DNA from: Micromonospora sp. HK10
Lineage (GTDB): Bacteria; Actinomycetota; Actinomycetes; Mycobacteriales; Micromonosporaceae
Length of the DNA: 64,000 bases
Direction of reading: 5' to 3'
Assembly (NCBI RefSeq): GCF_000982955.1
Contig: NZ_KQ058900.1
Coordinates: 1 to 64,000, forward strand
Positions within the stretch are counted from its first letter, which is position 1. Every line of letters starts with the position of its first letter. The notes under the pieces are model-generated. The model searched no databases. It was given only the letters and a program-made list of their open reading frames with translations, and was not told the origin of the DNA. This document shows positions 25,854-35,171 of the stretch, in pieces. Position numbers and translations under genes: made by a program.

Positions 25854-27051
25854 GCCGGTCCGCCCGGTCGGCGCCCGCGGCGGCCGGCTCGGCGGCGCGG
25901 CGCGGGCCGGGAACCCGGTCGGCGCGCGCAGCGGCCGGCTCGGCGGCGCGGCGCGGGGCGGGAACCCGGCCGGCGCCGACCAGTTCGGCCGCCGCGCCGG
26001 CCGGCGCCGGGCTGGCCGGCGCGGTCGCCGCCCGCTCGGCCCCGGTCCACCGGGGCCGGCCGGGAAACAGCTCCGGGGTACGCCGGGCCGCCAGGTCCTC
26101 CACCCAGCCGACCAGCAGGGTGACCACGCCGACCAGGGCGAACACCAGCACCACCCGGACGGCCAGCCCGAGCGGGTCGCGCGGGGTCCAGCCGACCAGG
26201 CCGACCAGCGGGGTGAGCGCCACCACGAAGGGCATGTGCCAGAGGTAGCAGGTGAGGGCGCGCCGGTTCAGCACGGTCACCACCCGGCTCACCACCGGGT
26301 TGCGGTCCACCCAGGCCGCCCCGTCGGGCGCCCGGCCGATCGCCACCAGGATGAACGCCGCCGACCAGAGCGCGTTGCCGAGGTGGATGTCGTTCAGGTC
26401 GTGGCCGCGCGGGCCGGGGTGGGTGGCGATCCAGGCCAGGCCGGCCGCGCCGAGGGCGAGCGCGGTGGGCACGAGCACCCGGTTGCGCATCCGGCGCACC
26501 AGCCCGTCGTGGTGGGCGAAGCCGAGCAGCCAGGCGCCGAAGTAGAGGCCGAACTCGCGCAGCACGGTCGGGGCGTCCGGGAAGATGCCGAACTCGATCA
26601 CCGCGAGCAGCGCGTACGGGGCGAGCAGCACGGGCAGCGGCGCCCGGCGGAACAGCCAGAGCACCAGCGGTGAGGCGAGCACGAACCACAGGTAGTCCCG
26701 CAGGTACCAGATCGGGCTCAGCGCCAGCCCACCCCAGTAGTTGGCCGGCGGGTCGCTCACCGGGAAGAGCCAGAGCAGCACCTTCGGGGTGAACGGCAGC
26801 CCGGTGAGCAGCATGGCCGGGACGAAGACCGCGGCGAGCACCCAGAGTGACGGCAGCAGGCGACGCAGCCGGCGCGCCACGGCCGGCACGCCGGTCCGGT
26901 CCAACGAGGCGGCCATCAGCGAACCGGCGAGCGCGAACATCACCGACATGGCCGGGAACACCAGGGTGAGCGTGGCATAGCCGGTCACGTGGTAGACGAC
27001 GACTCGGACGATGGCCAGGGAGCGGAGCAGGTCAAGGTATCGGTTTCGCAT
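25840..27051 (-). CDS. Acyltransferase family 3 (OafA-like) membrane protein
   Basis: A 403-residue polytopic protein expected to O-acylate a cell-surface glycan or secondary metabolite. It opens with MRNRYLDLLRSLAIVRVVVYH, where the conserved R and the catalytic-region H (about H21) of the family are visible. About ten hydrophobic segments follow, ending near residue 315 (VTLLVGWVEDLAAR). The last 85 residues are Ala/Pro/Arg-rich and include a 17-residue duplication (VPAPRRAAEPAAARADR and a near copy) encoded by two 51-bp repeats at 25880-25930 and 25931-25981. The tail is probably disordered and cytoplasmic. Confidence 0.88.
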   Translation of the reverse strand: MRNRYLDLLRSLAIVRVVVYHVTGYATLTLVFPAMSVMFALAGSLMAASLDRTGVPAVARRLRRLLPSLWVLAAVFVPAMLLTGLPFTPKVLLWLFPVSDPPANYWGGLALSPIWYLRDYLWFVLASPLVLWLFRRAPLPVLLAPYALLAVIEFGIFPDAPTVLREFGLYFGAWLLGFAHHDGLVRRMRNRVLVPTALALGAAGLAWIATHPGPRGHDLNDIHLGNALWSAAFILVAIGRAPDGAAWVDRNPVVSRVVTVLNRRALTCYLWHMPFVVALTPLVGLVGWTPRDPLGLAVRVVLVFALVGVVTLLVGWVEDLAARRTPELFPGRPRWTGAERAATAPASPAPAGAAAELVGAGRVPAPRRAAEPAAARADRVPGPRRAAEPAAAGADRADRLSAG

Positions 27052-27191
27052 CAGCCTGCATCTGGGTCCGGGGGCGGGGACAGGTTTCCCCTACCCTCCG
27101 CTCCGGCCCGGCGAACCGACACGCAGGCCGAGCCAAAAGTGAGACTTCCCATAGAGCAGACTGAATTCGACCAGGCCCGTACGGCATGAAG

Positions 27192-27224
27192 CGCGCCCCG
27201 CCGGCCCGGGACCGGCGGAGCGCG
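27192..27224 (-). terminator. Likely era-operon terminator
   Basis: A 13-bp stem with one mismatch (CGCGCCCCGCCGG against CCGGCGGAGCGCG) around a 7-nt loop lies 8 bp past the era stop codon on the minus strand. Confidence 0.55.
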
Positions 27225-27231
27225 GACGCCG

Positions 27232-28146
27232 TCAGAAGCCGAGCTTGCGCAGCTGCTTCGGGTCCCGCTGCCAGTCCTTCGCGACCCGGACATGCAGGTC
27301 CAGGTAGATGCGGCCACCGAGCAACTCCTCGATGTGCCGGCGGGCGGTGGTGCCGACCTCCTTGAGTCGGCTGCCCCGGTGTCCGATGACGATCGCCTTC
27401 TGGCTCGGCCGCTCGACGTACAGGTCCGCGTAGATCTTCGTGAGGTTGCCCTCCGGGATCATCTCCTCCACCACCACGGCGATGGAGTGCGGCAGCTCGT
27501 CCCGGACCCCCTCCAGCGCCGCCTCGCGGATCAGCTCGGCGACCAGCACCTGCTCGGGGTCGTCGGTGAGCATGTCGTCCGGGTAGAGCTGCGGCGACTC
27601 CGGCAGGTAGCCGGTCATCACGTCGACCAGCGTGCCCACCTGGTGCCCGGAGACCGCGCTGACCGGCACCACGTCGGCGAACTCGCCCAGCTCGCTGACC
27701 GCGAGCAACTGCTCGGCCAGCCGCCGCTTGTCCACCAGGTCGGTCTTGGTGACCACGGCCAGCACGGTGGCCTTGAGGCTGGCCAGTTCGCCGGTGATGA
27801 ACCGGTCGCCCCGGCCGATCGGCTCGTTCGCCGGGATGCAGAGGCCGATCACGTCGACCTCGCTCCAGGTCTCCCGGACCAGGTCGTTGAGGCGCTCGCC
27901 GAGCAGCGTCCGGGGCCGGTGCAGACCCGGGGTGTCGACCAGCACGAGCTGGGAGTCCGGCCGGTGCAGCACCGCCCGGATGACGTGCCGGGTGGTCTGC
28001 GGCTTGTTCGAGGTGATCGCGATCTTGGTGCCGACGATCGCGTTGGTCAGCGTCGACTTGCCGGCGTTCGGCCGGCCGACGAAACACGCGAACCCGGCCC
28101 GGTACGGGCGGGGCGCCTCCGGATCCGGCAGCCCCGTCGCGCTCAC
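27232..28146 (-). CDS. era: GTPase Era
   Basis: A 304-residue ribosome-assembly GTPase that binds the 3' end of 16S rRNA. G1 GRPNAGKST near 24-32; G3 DTPGLHRP near 77-84; G4 TKTD near 135; then a KH domain with the RNA-binding GHRGSRLKEVGTTARRHIEELLG near 250-272. It is the last gene of the phoH-ybeY-CNNM-CDD-like-era cluster, all on the minus strand, the order also found in M. tuberculosis. Confidence 0.97.
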   Translation of the reverse strand: MSATGLPDPEAPRPYRAGFACFVGRPNAGKSTLTNAIVGTKIAITSNKPQTTRHVIRAVLHRPDSQLVLVDTPGLHRPRTLLGERLNDLVRETWSEVDVIGLCIPANEPIGRGDRFITGELASLKATVLAVVTKTDLVDKRRLAEQLLAVSELGEFADVVPVSAVSGHQVGTLVDVMTGYLPESPQLYPDDMLTDDPEQVLVAELIREAALEGVRDELPHSIAVVVEEMIPEGNLTKIYADLYVERPSQKAIVIGHRGSRLKEVGTTARRHIEELLGGRIYLDLHVRVAKDWQRDPKQLRKLGF

Positions 28147-28201
28147 GCCGCCGCTCCGCTTCGCCCCGCGCCGGCGCGCGCCGGCCAGGAAACGTGCCCG
28201 G

Positions 28202-28588
28202 TCACTCGACCACCGTGCCGAGGACGGTGCCGTCCGGCGCGGCCACGTGGATCGGCGCGTCGGCGGCGAGGTCCCGGACGGCGGCGTGCCCGGCGCCGTC
28301 CAGCGTCGAGGCCTCGGTCACCACCACCGCCGCCTCCAGCCGGCTGGCCCCGGCCGCCACCGCCGAGGCGACCGCGAGCTGGAGCGCGGTCAGCGTCAGC
28401 GACGGCAACGCCACGCTGGCCGCCGCGTACGTCCGGCCGTCCTGGTCCCGGACCGCGGCGCCCTCCACGGCACCGACCCGGCCCCGCGCGCCGCGGGCCA
28501 GCACGACCAGCTTGCCGTCCTCGGCGCTCAGCTCGGCCGGATCGGACGGGGTGGGGCGGGCCGCCGGCACGGCGGAAGACTCAGGCAT
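28202..28588 (-). CDS. Cytidine-deaminase-like protein lacking the zinc motif
   Basis: A 128-residue protein found between the CNNM/CorC gene and era in many actinobacteria (Rv2365c position in M. tuberculosis). The spacing of strands and the helix LTLTALQLAVASAVAAGASRLEAAVVV resemble a cytidine deaminase fold, but the catalytic HAE/CAE and PCxxC zinc motifs are absent, so it cannot be a normal deaminase. Its start overlaps the CNNM gene's last 8 bp, indicating translational coupling. A structural or ligand-binding role near Era is inferred from conservation of context only. Confidence 0.75.
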   Translation of the reverse strand: MPESSAVPAARPTPSDPAELSAEDGKLVVLARGARGRVGAVEGAAVRDQDGRTYAAASVALPSLTLTALQLAVASAVAAGASRLEAAVVVTEASTLDGAGHAAVRDLAADAPIHVAAPDGTVLGTVVE

Positions 28589-29972
28589 CGGCGGGTTGCC
28601 TCTCCTCGGAACGGTTGGGGTTGCCGCGGGGCTCGGCGTGCTCGCCGCGCCCGGCGCTGTCCGGCGCGTCGCCCGGCTCGACCCGACTCACCAGCACGGT
28701 GTCGATCCGGTTACGCCGGCCGGTGGTGCCCTCGGCGAGCAGCCGGAGCCCGGCCACCTCGGCCTCCGCGCCGGGGATCGGCACCCGGCCGAGCGACTGG
28801 GCGAGCAGGCCGCCGACGGTCTCCACCTCGTCGGTGGGCAGGTCGGTGTCGAACAACTCGCCCAGCGTCTCCACGGGCAGCCGGGCGGTCACCCGCACCG
28901 AGCCGTCCGGCAGGCGCTCGACCGGCGGGCGCTCGACATCGTACTCGTCGGTGATCTCACCGACGATCTCCTCCAGGATGTCCTCGATGGTGACCAGGCC
29001 GCCGGTGCCGCCGTACTCGTCGACCACGATGACCAGGTGGTTGCGGGCGGCCTGCATCTCGGAGAGCAGGTCGTCGACCGGCTTGGACTCCGGCACGAAC
29101 GTCGCCGGGCGCATCAGCTCCGACACGGCCAGCCGCCCGCTGCGCGGGTCACCGCCCTGGGTACGCCGGATCAGGTCCTTCAGGTAGAGCACGCCGAGCA
29201 CGTCGTCGACGCTCTCCCCGATCACCGGGATGCGGGAGAAGCCGGAGCGCAGGAAGAGGACCAGCGCCTGGTTGAGTGTCTTGTGCTCCTCGATCCACAC
29301 CATCTCGGTACGCGGCACCATCACCTCCCGGGCGATGGTGTCGCCGAGCGCGAAGACCGAGTGGATCATCTGGCGTTCGCCGTGCTCCACCACGCCGCGC
29401 TGCTCGGCCAGGTCGACCAGCTCACGCAGCTCCACCTGGCTGGCGAACGGGCCCTCACGGAAGCCCTTGCCGGGGGTGACCGCGTTGCCGATGAGGATCA
29501 GCAGCGACGCCAGCGGGTTGAGCGCCCGACCCAGCCAGCGCACCAGCGGGGCGACCGCGCGCCCCACCGCGTACGCGTGCTGCCGGCCGAGGGTGCGCGG
29601 CGCCACCCCGACCACCACGAAGCTGACCACGGTCATCGCCCCGGCGGTGACCAGGGCGGCCCGCCAGCCGGCGCCGAAGCTGTCCACCGCCACCAGCGCC
29701 ACCAGCGTGGTGGCGGTCAGCTCGGCCAGCAGCCGGACCAGCAGCAGCAGGTTGAGGTGCCGGACCACGTCACCGGCGACCGCCTGGAGGGTACGCGCGC
29801 CGCGCGCCCCGTCCCGGGCCAGCTCGGCGGCCCGGGCCGGCGACACGGCGGCCAGCGCGGCCTCGGTCATCGCGATGAGCCCGGCCAGCACCACCAGCGC
29901 GGCCGCGACGGCGATGAGCTGGAGATCGGGGAGGTCGGTGGGAGCGGCGACGGCCGCCAGGGTGGTCATCAC
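28581..29972 (-). CDS. CNNM/CorC (hemolysin-type) membrane protein with CBS pair
   Basis: A 463-residue protein: an N-terminal DUF21/CNNM membrane domain with about four helices (residues 1-200), a CBS pair (VPRTEMVWIEEHKTL near 220 and ELMRPATFVPESKPV near 290, plus HLVIVVDEYGGTGGLVTIEDILEEIVGEI near 315-345), and a CorC_HlyC transporter-associated domain to about 430. Such proteins are linked to Mg2+/Co2+ efflux or sensing. It corresponds to Rv2366c in context. The ATG overlaps the ybeY stop (ATGA). Confidence 0.92.
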   Translation of the reverse strand: MMTTLAAVAAPTDLPDLQLIAVAAALVVLAGLIAMTEAALAAVSPARAAELARDGARGARTLQAVAGDVVRHLNLLLLVRLLAELTATTLVALVAVDSFGAGWRAALVTAGAMTVVSFVVVGVAPRTLGRQHAYAVGRAVAPLVRWLGRALNPLASLLILIGNAVTPGKGFREGPFASQVELRELVDLAEQRGVVEHGERQMIHSVFALGDTIAREVMVPRTEMVWIEEHKTLNQALVLFLRSGFSRIPVIGESVDDVLGVLYLKDLIRRTQGGDPRSGRLAVSELMRPATFVPESKPVDDLLSEMQAARNHLVIVVDEYGGTGGLVTIEDILEEIVGEITDEYDVERPPVERLPDGSVRVTARLPVETLGELFDTDLPTDEVETVGGLLAQSLGRVPIPGAEAEVAGLRLLAEGTTGRRNRIDTVLVSRVEPGDAPDSAGRGEHAEPRGNPNRSEERQPADA

Positions 29973-30442
29973 CGGGACCGGGTCGACCGCCAGCTGTCCA
30001 GCAGCCGGGCCTGGAGACCGAACATCTCCCGCTCCTCCTCCGGCTCGGCGTGGTCGTAGCCGAGCAGGTGCAGCACGCCGTGCACGGTGAGCAGGTGCAA
30101 CTCGTCGGCGGTGGCGTGCCCCGCGGTGGCCGCCTGCTTGGCCGCCACCTCCGGACAGAGCACGATGTCGCCGAGCAGGGCCGGCTCACCGCCGGCCGGG
30201 CCGCTCTCGCCCGGGCCGTGGTCGACGCTGCCCTCGTCCATGGGGAAGGCGAGCACGTCGGTGGGGCCGTCGCCGCCCATCCAGCGATGGTTCAGCTCGG
30301 ACATGTAGTCGATGTCGACCAGCAGCACGGAGAGCTCGGCGAGGGGGTTCACCCCCATCTCGTCGAGGGCGTGCCGGGCGACGGCGAGCACGGCGTCGGT
30401 GTCGACCTCGACACCCGACTCGTTGGCGATCTCGATGGACAA
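29969..30442 (-). CDS. ybeY: Endoribonuclease YbeY
   Basis: A 157-residue zinc metallo-RNase for 16S rRNA 3'-end maturation and ribosome quality control. The signature HGVLHLLGYDH (H121, H125, H131) binds the metal. The conserved arginine is R53 in LNHRWMGGDGPTDVLAFP. Its stop overlaps the CNNM start. It lies 17 bp after phoH, with which it acts in many bacteria. Confidence 0.96.
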   Translation of the reverse strand: MSIEIANESGVEVDTDAVLAVARHALDEMGVNPLAELSVLLVDIDYMSELNHRWMGGDGPTDVLAFPMDEGSVDHGPGESGPAGGEPALLGDIVLCPEVAAKQAATAGHATADELHLLTVHGVLHLLGYDHAEPEEEREMFGLQARLLDSWRSTRSR

Positions 30443-30459
30443 CTGTCTTCCTCTGGTGG

Positions 30460-31518
<1,059 letters not shown>

Positions 31519-31649
31519 AGCTCGGGCCGTCGGGCCCTGCGCCACCTGCTCTCGATCTCGGCGCCGGGCCCCTGCTGGCGCGGCGGACGACTCATCCATC
31601 GTATCGGGTCAACACCGCACGCACCGCGCCCATTTCCCGTGGTCGACGG

Positions 31650-33026
31650 TCAGTGCCCGGCGCGGAAGTCGTACCCGTCGAAGGTCTCCTGGGCCCGGGT
31701 GAAGCGGTAGGTGGCCCAGTGCATCCGGACCACCGCGCCGCGCTCGTCGCGGGTGAGCCGGAGCAGTTCGCCCACCTCCCGGCCGGCGACGGTCCGGAAC
31801 ACGTCCGGCCGGTCCGGCAGCGGGGCGAACACGGCGGGCGGCTTGCCGGCCGGGTCGTCCGCGCCCCGCGCCCGCAGCGTCCCGTCGTGCCAGGAGAAGA
31901 CGTACTCGAAGCCCTCACCCCACCACCGGCCCAGCATGCCGCGCAGGTGCTCCGGGGCGGGCGGCCCGGGCGCCCACGGCTCGACGTCGGCCGGGTCGTG
32001 CTCGGCCGCGGCGGCGAGCAGCCGGTGCGGCAGGTCGAACACCGCCACGCCGGTGCCGGACGAGCCCAGCACCGCGCAGCCCATCGCGCCGGCCGTGCCG
32101 TCCCCGCCCCGCCGGCCGTAGACGGCGGCCAGGAACCCGGGCATGGCCCCGTCGTGCCCCACGTGCATCACCCGCCCCGGCTGCGGCACCAGGATCAGGC
32201 CGAGGCCGAAGCCGGCCGCCCAGACCGTCTCGTCGGTGCTGGTCAGCGGCCAGCGCATCTCGTCGAGGGTGGCCGGGGCGAGCACCGCGCCGGCCGGGTC
32301 CAGCGCCGCCGGGTCGGCCAGGAAGGCGGCCCAGCGGGCCATGTCCACCGCGGTGCTCCAGAGCTGCGCGGCGGGGGCCACCGCGCCGAAGTCGGTGGGC
32401 GGCTCCGGCCGGGCCTCGTCGGAGTACGCGTCGACCAGGTGGCCGGTCGCCGCCCGGGGCCCCGGCTCCGGGCCGGTGGCGGTCAGCCCGAGCGGGCCCA
32501 GCACCCGGTCGGCCAGCACCTCGGCCCAGGTCCCGCCGCGCAGCCGGGCGACCATCTCGCCGAGCAGCGCCATCCCCAGGTTGGAGTAGTGGTAACGCCG
32601 CCCGGTGGGCAGCACCCGCTCCACCCGGGTCAGGTCGGCGAGGAGCCGGTCGACGTCGGGGGCGCGCAGGGTGTCCCACACGTCGCCGTGCGGCTCGCGC
32701 TGCAGGCCCGCGGTGTGCGACAACAGCCGGCGTACGGTCAGCTCGCCGTGCGCCGGCAGGTCGAGGTGCCGGCCGATCGGGTCGTCGAGGTCGAGCAGCC
32801 CGTCGTCGCGGCACTGCATGACCAGCGTCGCGGTGAAGGTCTTGGTGACCGAGCCGATCCGGAACACCGTCTCCGGGTCGAGCGGGGTGTCGTTGCCGGT
32901 CGCGCCGACCGTGCACGTCCAGAGCGGCCGGTCGGCCCGGTGCAGGGCCACCGACACCGCCGGGATCCGCCCCTGCGCCTGGGCCTGCCGCACCATCCGG
33001 CCGAGCCGGTCCCGCACCGTGATCAT
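31650..33026 (-). CDS. Serine beta-lactamase/esterase-type hydrolase
   Basis: A 458-residue class C-like (PBP4*/EstB) serine hydrolase. The nucleophile motif SVTK occurs at about residues 59-62 and YSNLG near 145-149, the second catalytic motif. A C-terminal extension of about 120 residues (EHLRGMLGRWWGEGFEYVFSWHDG) follows the catalytic domain, a lipocalin-like barrel in related proteins. No signal peptide is visible at the N terminus (MITVRDRLGRMVRQAQ), so it is probably cytoplasmic and more likely an esterase or peptidase than a resistance enzyme. Confidence 0.88.
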   Translation of the reverse strand: MITVRDRLGRMVRQAQAQGRIPAVSVALHRADRPLWTCTVGATGNDTPLDPETVFRIGSVTKTFTATLVMQCRDDGLLDLDDPIGRHLDLPAHGELTVRRLLSHTAGLQREPHGDVWDTLRAPDVDRLLADLTRVERVLPTGRRYHYSNLGMALLGEMVARLRGGTWAEVLADRVLGPLGLTATGPEPGPRAATGHLVDAYSDEARPEPPTDFGAVAPAAQLWSTAVDMARWAAFLADPAALDPAGAVLAPATLDEMRWPLTSTDETVWAAGFGLGLILVPQPGRVMHVGHDGAMPGFLAAVYGRRGGDGTAGAMGCAVLGSSGTGVAVFDLPHRLLAAAAEHDPADVEPWAPGPPAPEHLRGMLGRWWGEGFEYVFSWHDGTLRARGADDPAGKPPAVFAPLPDRPDVFRTVAGREVGELLRLTRDERGAVVRMHWATYRFTRAQETFDGYDFRAGH

Positions 33027-33047
33027 GAGGGCAGTCTAGGCAGCCGC

Positions 33048-33398
33048 TCAGCGGCAGAGCATCGGGCCGAGCGGGGCGCCGCCGAGCAGGTGCGCATGCA
33101 CGTGGAAGACCTCCTGGCCACCGTACGGGCCGGTGTTGAACATCAGCCGGAAGCCGTCCGCGGTGAGCCCCTCCTCCTCGGCCACCACGGCGGCCGTGGC
33201 CAGCACGTCGGCGGCGAGCGCCGGATCGCCCTCGGCCAGCGTCGCCACGTCCGCGTAGTGCTCCTTGGGGATGACCAGCACGTGGGTGGGGGCCTTGGGG
33301 TCGATGTCCCGGAAGGCGAGGGTGGTGGCGGTCTCCCGCACGATGGTGGCCGGGATCTCCCCGGCGACGATCCGGCAGAACAGGCAGTCGGTTCCCAT
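33048..33398 (-). CDS. HIT-family nucleotide hydrolase/transferase
   Basis: A 116-residue Hint-like protein. The family signature HVHAHLLGG (H99, H101, H103) is close to the C terminus, and the N-terminal CLFCRIVAGEIPATIV contains the Cys pair often seen in HIT zinc-binding members. It probably cleaves AMP-N linkages in adenylated small molecules or proteins. It lies 21 bp upstream of the serine hydrolase on the same strand, so they may be co-transcribed. Confidence 0.95.
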   Translation of the reverse strand: MGTDCLFCRIVAGEIPATIVRETATTLAFRDIDPKAPTHVLVIPKEHYADVATLAEGDPALAADVLATAAVVAEEEGLTADGFRLMFNTGPYGGQEVFHVHAHLLGGAPLGPMLCR

Positions 33399-33490
33399 CC
33401 GGGCAGTGTAGGGAAGGACCCGGTCGACGCGGTGTACGCAGGCAAGGGCCCGTGCCGGAAAGGCCGGCGGGGTGGGGCAGGATGGCCGGC

Positions 33491-34252
33491 ATGGCGGGAC
33501 GGGCGGTACTGGTGACGGGGGCCTCGCGCGGCATCGGCCGGGCGGTGGCGCGGGCGTTCGCGGCGGGTGGGGACCGGGTGGCGATCCACCACCGCGACTC
33601 AGCGGAGCTGGCCGAGGCGCTCCGCGCCGAGCTGCCCGGGGACGGGCACGTGGTGGTCCGCGCCGACCTCGCCGACCCGGAGGCCGTCCGGGCCATGGTC
33701 GACGACGCGGCCCGGCAACTCGGTGGGCTGGACGTGCTGGTCAACAACGCCGGCGTATACGGACCCCGGGACCTGCCGCACCCGGTCTTCGGCAACACCT
33801 ACGAGCAGTGGCGCGAACAGTGGCGGCTGGTGCTGGAGACCAACCTGACCGGCGCCGCCAACGTCACCTGGTGCGCCGCGCAGCACATGCGCGGGCGGGG
33901 TGGCCGGATCGTCAACGTCTCGTCGCGGGGCGCGTTCCGGGGCGAGCCGGAGCAGCCCGCGTACGGTGCCAGCAAGGCCGGGCTGAACGCGCTCGGGCAG
34001 TCCCTGGCGCTGGCCCTGGCGCCCTACGGCATCGCGGTCGCGACGGTGGCGCCCGGCTTCGTCGAGACGGACATGACCACCACGCATCTCAGCGGCGAGC
34101 GGGGTGCCGCGATCCGGGCCCAGAGCCCGTTCAACCGGGTCGCCCGACCCGACGAGATCGCCGCCGCCGTGCACTGGCTCGCCAGCCCCGAGGCCGAATG
34201 GGCCTCCGGCACCATCATCGACCTCAACGGCGCCTCCTACCTCCGCACCTGA
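33491..34252 (+). CDS. Short-chain dehydrogenase/reductase
   Basis: A 253-residue classical SDR. The cofactor motif TGASRGIG lies near 9-16, NNAG near 85, and the active-site SS...YGASK with the tyrosine near 157. An arginine at the end of beta-2 (HHRDS) suggests NADP(H) preference. The ATG at 33491 is chosen, with an in-frame ATG three codons earlier also possible. No pathway partner is adjacent. It is divergent from the HIT gene, and the second copy of the dispersed inverted repeat follows its stop codon. Confidence 0.9.
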   Translation: MAGRAVLVTGASRGIGRAVARAFAAGGDRVAIHHRDSAELAEALRAELPGDGHVVVRADLADPEAVRAMVDDAARQLGGLDVLVNNAGVYGPRDLPHPVFGNTYEQWREQWRLVLETNLTGAANVTWCAAQHMRGRGGRIVNVSSRGAFRGEPEQPAYGASKAGLNALGQSLALALAPYGIAVATVAPGFVETDMTTTHLSGERGAAIRAQSPFNRVARPDEIAAAVHWLASPEAEWASGTIIDLNGASYLRT

Positions 34253-34318
34253 CCCCACCCCTCCCCACCTCCTGGGGCCCACCCCCACCCGCCCCTACCA
34301 CCCCCACCCACCAGGCGC

Positions 34319-34379
34319 GTTGATCAAGGACTTTGCGTCGGCCGAGCCGGGTTTCCCGGACGCAAACTCCTTGATCAAC
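34319..34379. repeat. 61-bp dispersed inverted repeat, copy 2
   Basis: Arms at 34319-34339 and 34359-34379 enclose a 19-nt loop, exactly the geometry of the copy at 17158. Arms are identical to copy 1 except for one base in the left arm (GGAC instead of GGAG), leaving a single mismatch in the stem. The loop shares CCGAGC and GGTTTCCC with copy 1. The left flank (34253-34318) is C-rich and the right flank (34380-34435) strongly G-rich. It lies between convergent SDR and rsmE genes. Confidence 0.9.
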
Positions 34380-34435
34380 GTGGGAGGGCGGGGGGGGAGG
34401 GGGGCCAGGGGGCCGGGGGGTGCGGGGGTGGGGGG

Positions 34436-35170
34436 TTACCAGCGGGGGAGGCGGGTGGAGAGGACGCTGAGGGCGGCGACGCCGGCGGTGGAGGTGCGCA
34501 GGACCGAGGGGCCGAGGCGGACGGGGCGGGCGCCGGCCTCGCGGAAGGCGGAGAGCTCCGGGTCGGCGATGCCGCCCTCGGGGCCCACCACCAGCACGAT
34601 CTCGCCGGTCGACGGGAGTGCCGCGGTGGTCAGCCGGTCCGTGGCCTCCTCGTGCAGGACGAACGCGGCGGCCGCGCCGGCGATCCGCCGGGTCACCGTG
34701 CCGGTCGACTCGTCCGGCGTACCGGCCACCACGGGCAGCCACGCCCGGCGGGCCTGCTTGGCCGCCTCCCGGGCGGTGGCCGCCCACTTCTCCCGGGCCC
34801 GTACGCCCCGCTCGCCGCGCCACTGCACCACCGAGCGGGACGCCGCCCAGGGAACGATCTCGTCCACGCCGACCTCGGTCATCGCCTGCACGGCCAACTC
34901 ACCCCGGTCACCCTTGGCGATGCCCTGCACCACCACGAGCCGGGGTACGGCGGCGTCGACGTACCCCCGGGAGGTGACGGCGAGGTCGAGGGTGCCCCGG
35001 CCGACGGCGGTGACCACCGCGGCGGCCGTGCCGCCCCGCCCGTCGGCGAGCAGCAGTTCCTCGCCGGCGCGCAGCCGCTGCACGGTCGCGGCGTGGTGCC
35101 CCTCCGGACCGTCCAGGGTCAGCGTGTCCCCGGTGGGCAGCGCCTCGACCAGGAACAGCGGGGCGGACAC
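34436..35170 (-). CDS. rsmE: 16S rRNA (uracil1498-N3)-methyltransferase RsmE
   Basis: A 244-residue SPOUT methyltransferase. An N-terminal PUA-like domain (TLDGPEGHHAATVQRLRAGEELLLADG) is followed by the trefoil-knot SAM site VVGPEGGIADPELSAF near 196-211 and RLGPSVLRTSTAGVAALSVL at the C terminus. It lies one base after the dnaJ stop, in the hrcA-dnaJ-rsmE operon order common in actinobacteria. It methylates a conserved uridine in the 16S decoding region. Confidence 0.96.
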   Translation of the reverse strand: MSAPLFLVEALPTGDTLTLDGPEGHHAATVQRLRAGEELLLADGRGGTAAAVVTAVGRGTLDLAVTSRGYVDAAVPRLVVVQGIAKGDRGELAVQAMTEVGVDEIVPWAASRSVVQWRGERGVRAREKWAATAREAAKQARRAWLPVVAGTPDESTGTVTRRIAGAAAAFVLHEEATDRLTTAALPSTGEIVLVVGPEGGIADPELSAFREAGARPVRLGPSVLRTSTAGVAALSVLSTRLPRW

Positions 35171-35171
35171 G

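Noticed and set aside
27292..29187. Plus-strand frame of over 600 codons opposite era and the CNNM gene
   Set aside because: It is antisense to two well-identified genes and has shadow composition.
31650..33026. True beta-lactamase
   Set aside because: SVTK and YSN motifs fit the broad serine-hydrolase family, but there is no export signal and a long C-terminal extension, so resistance is unlikely.
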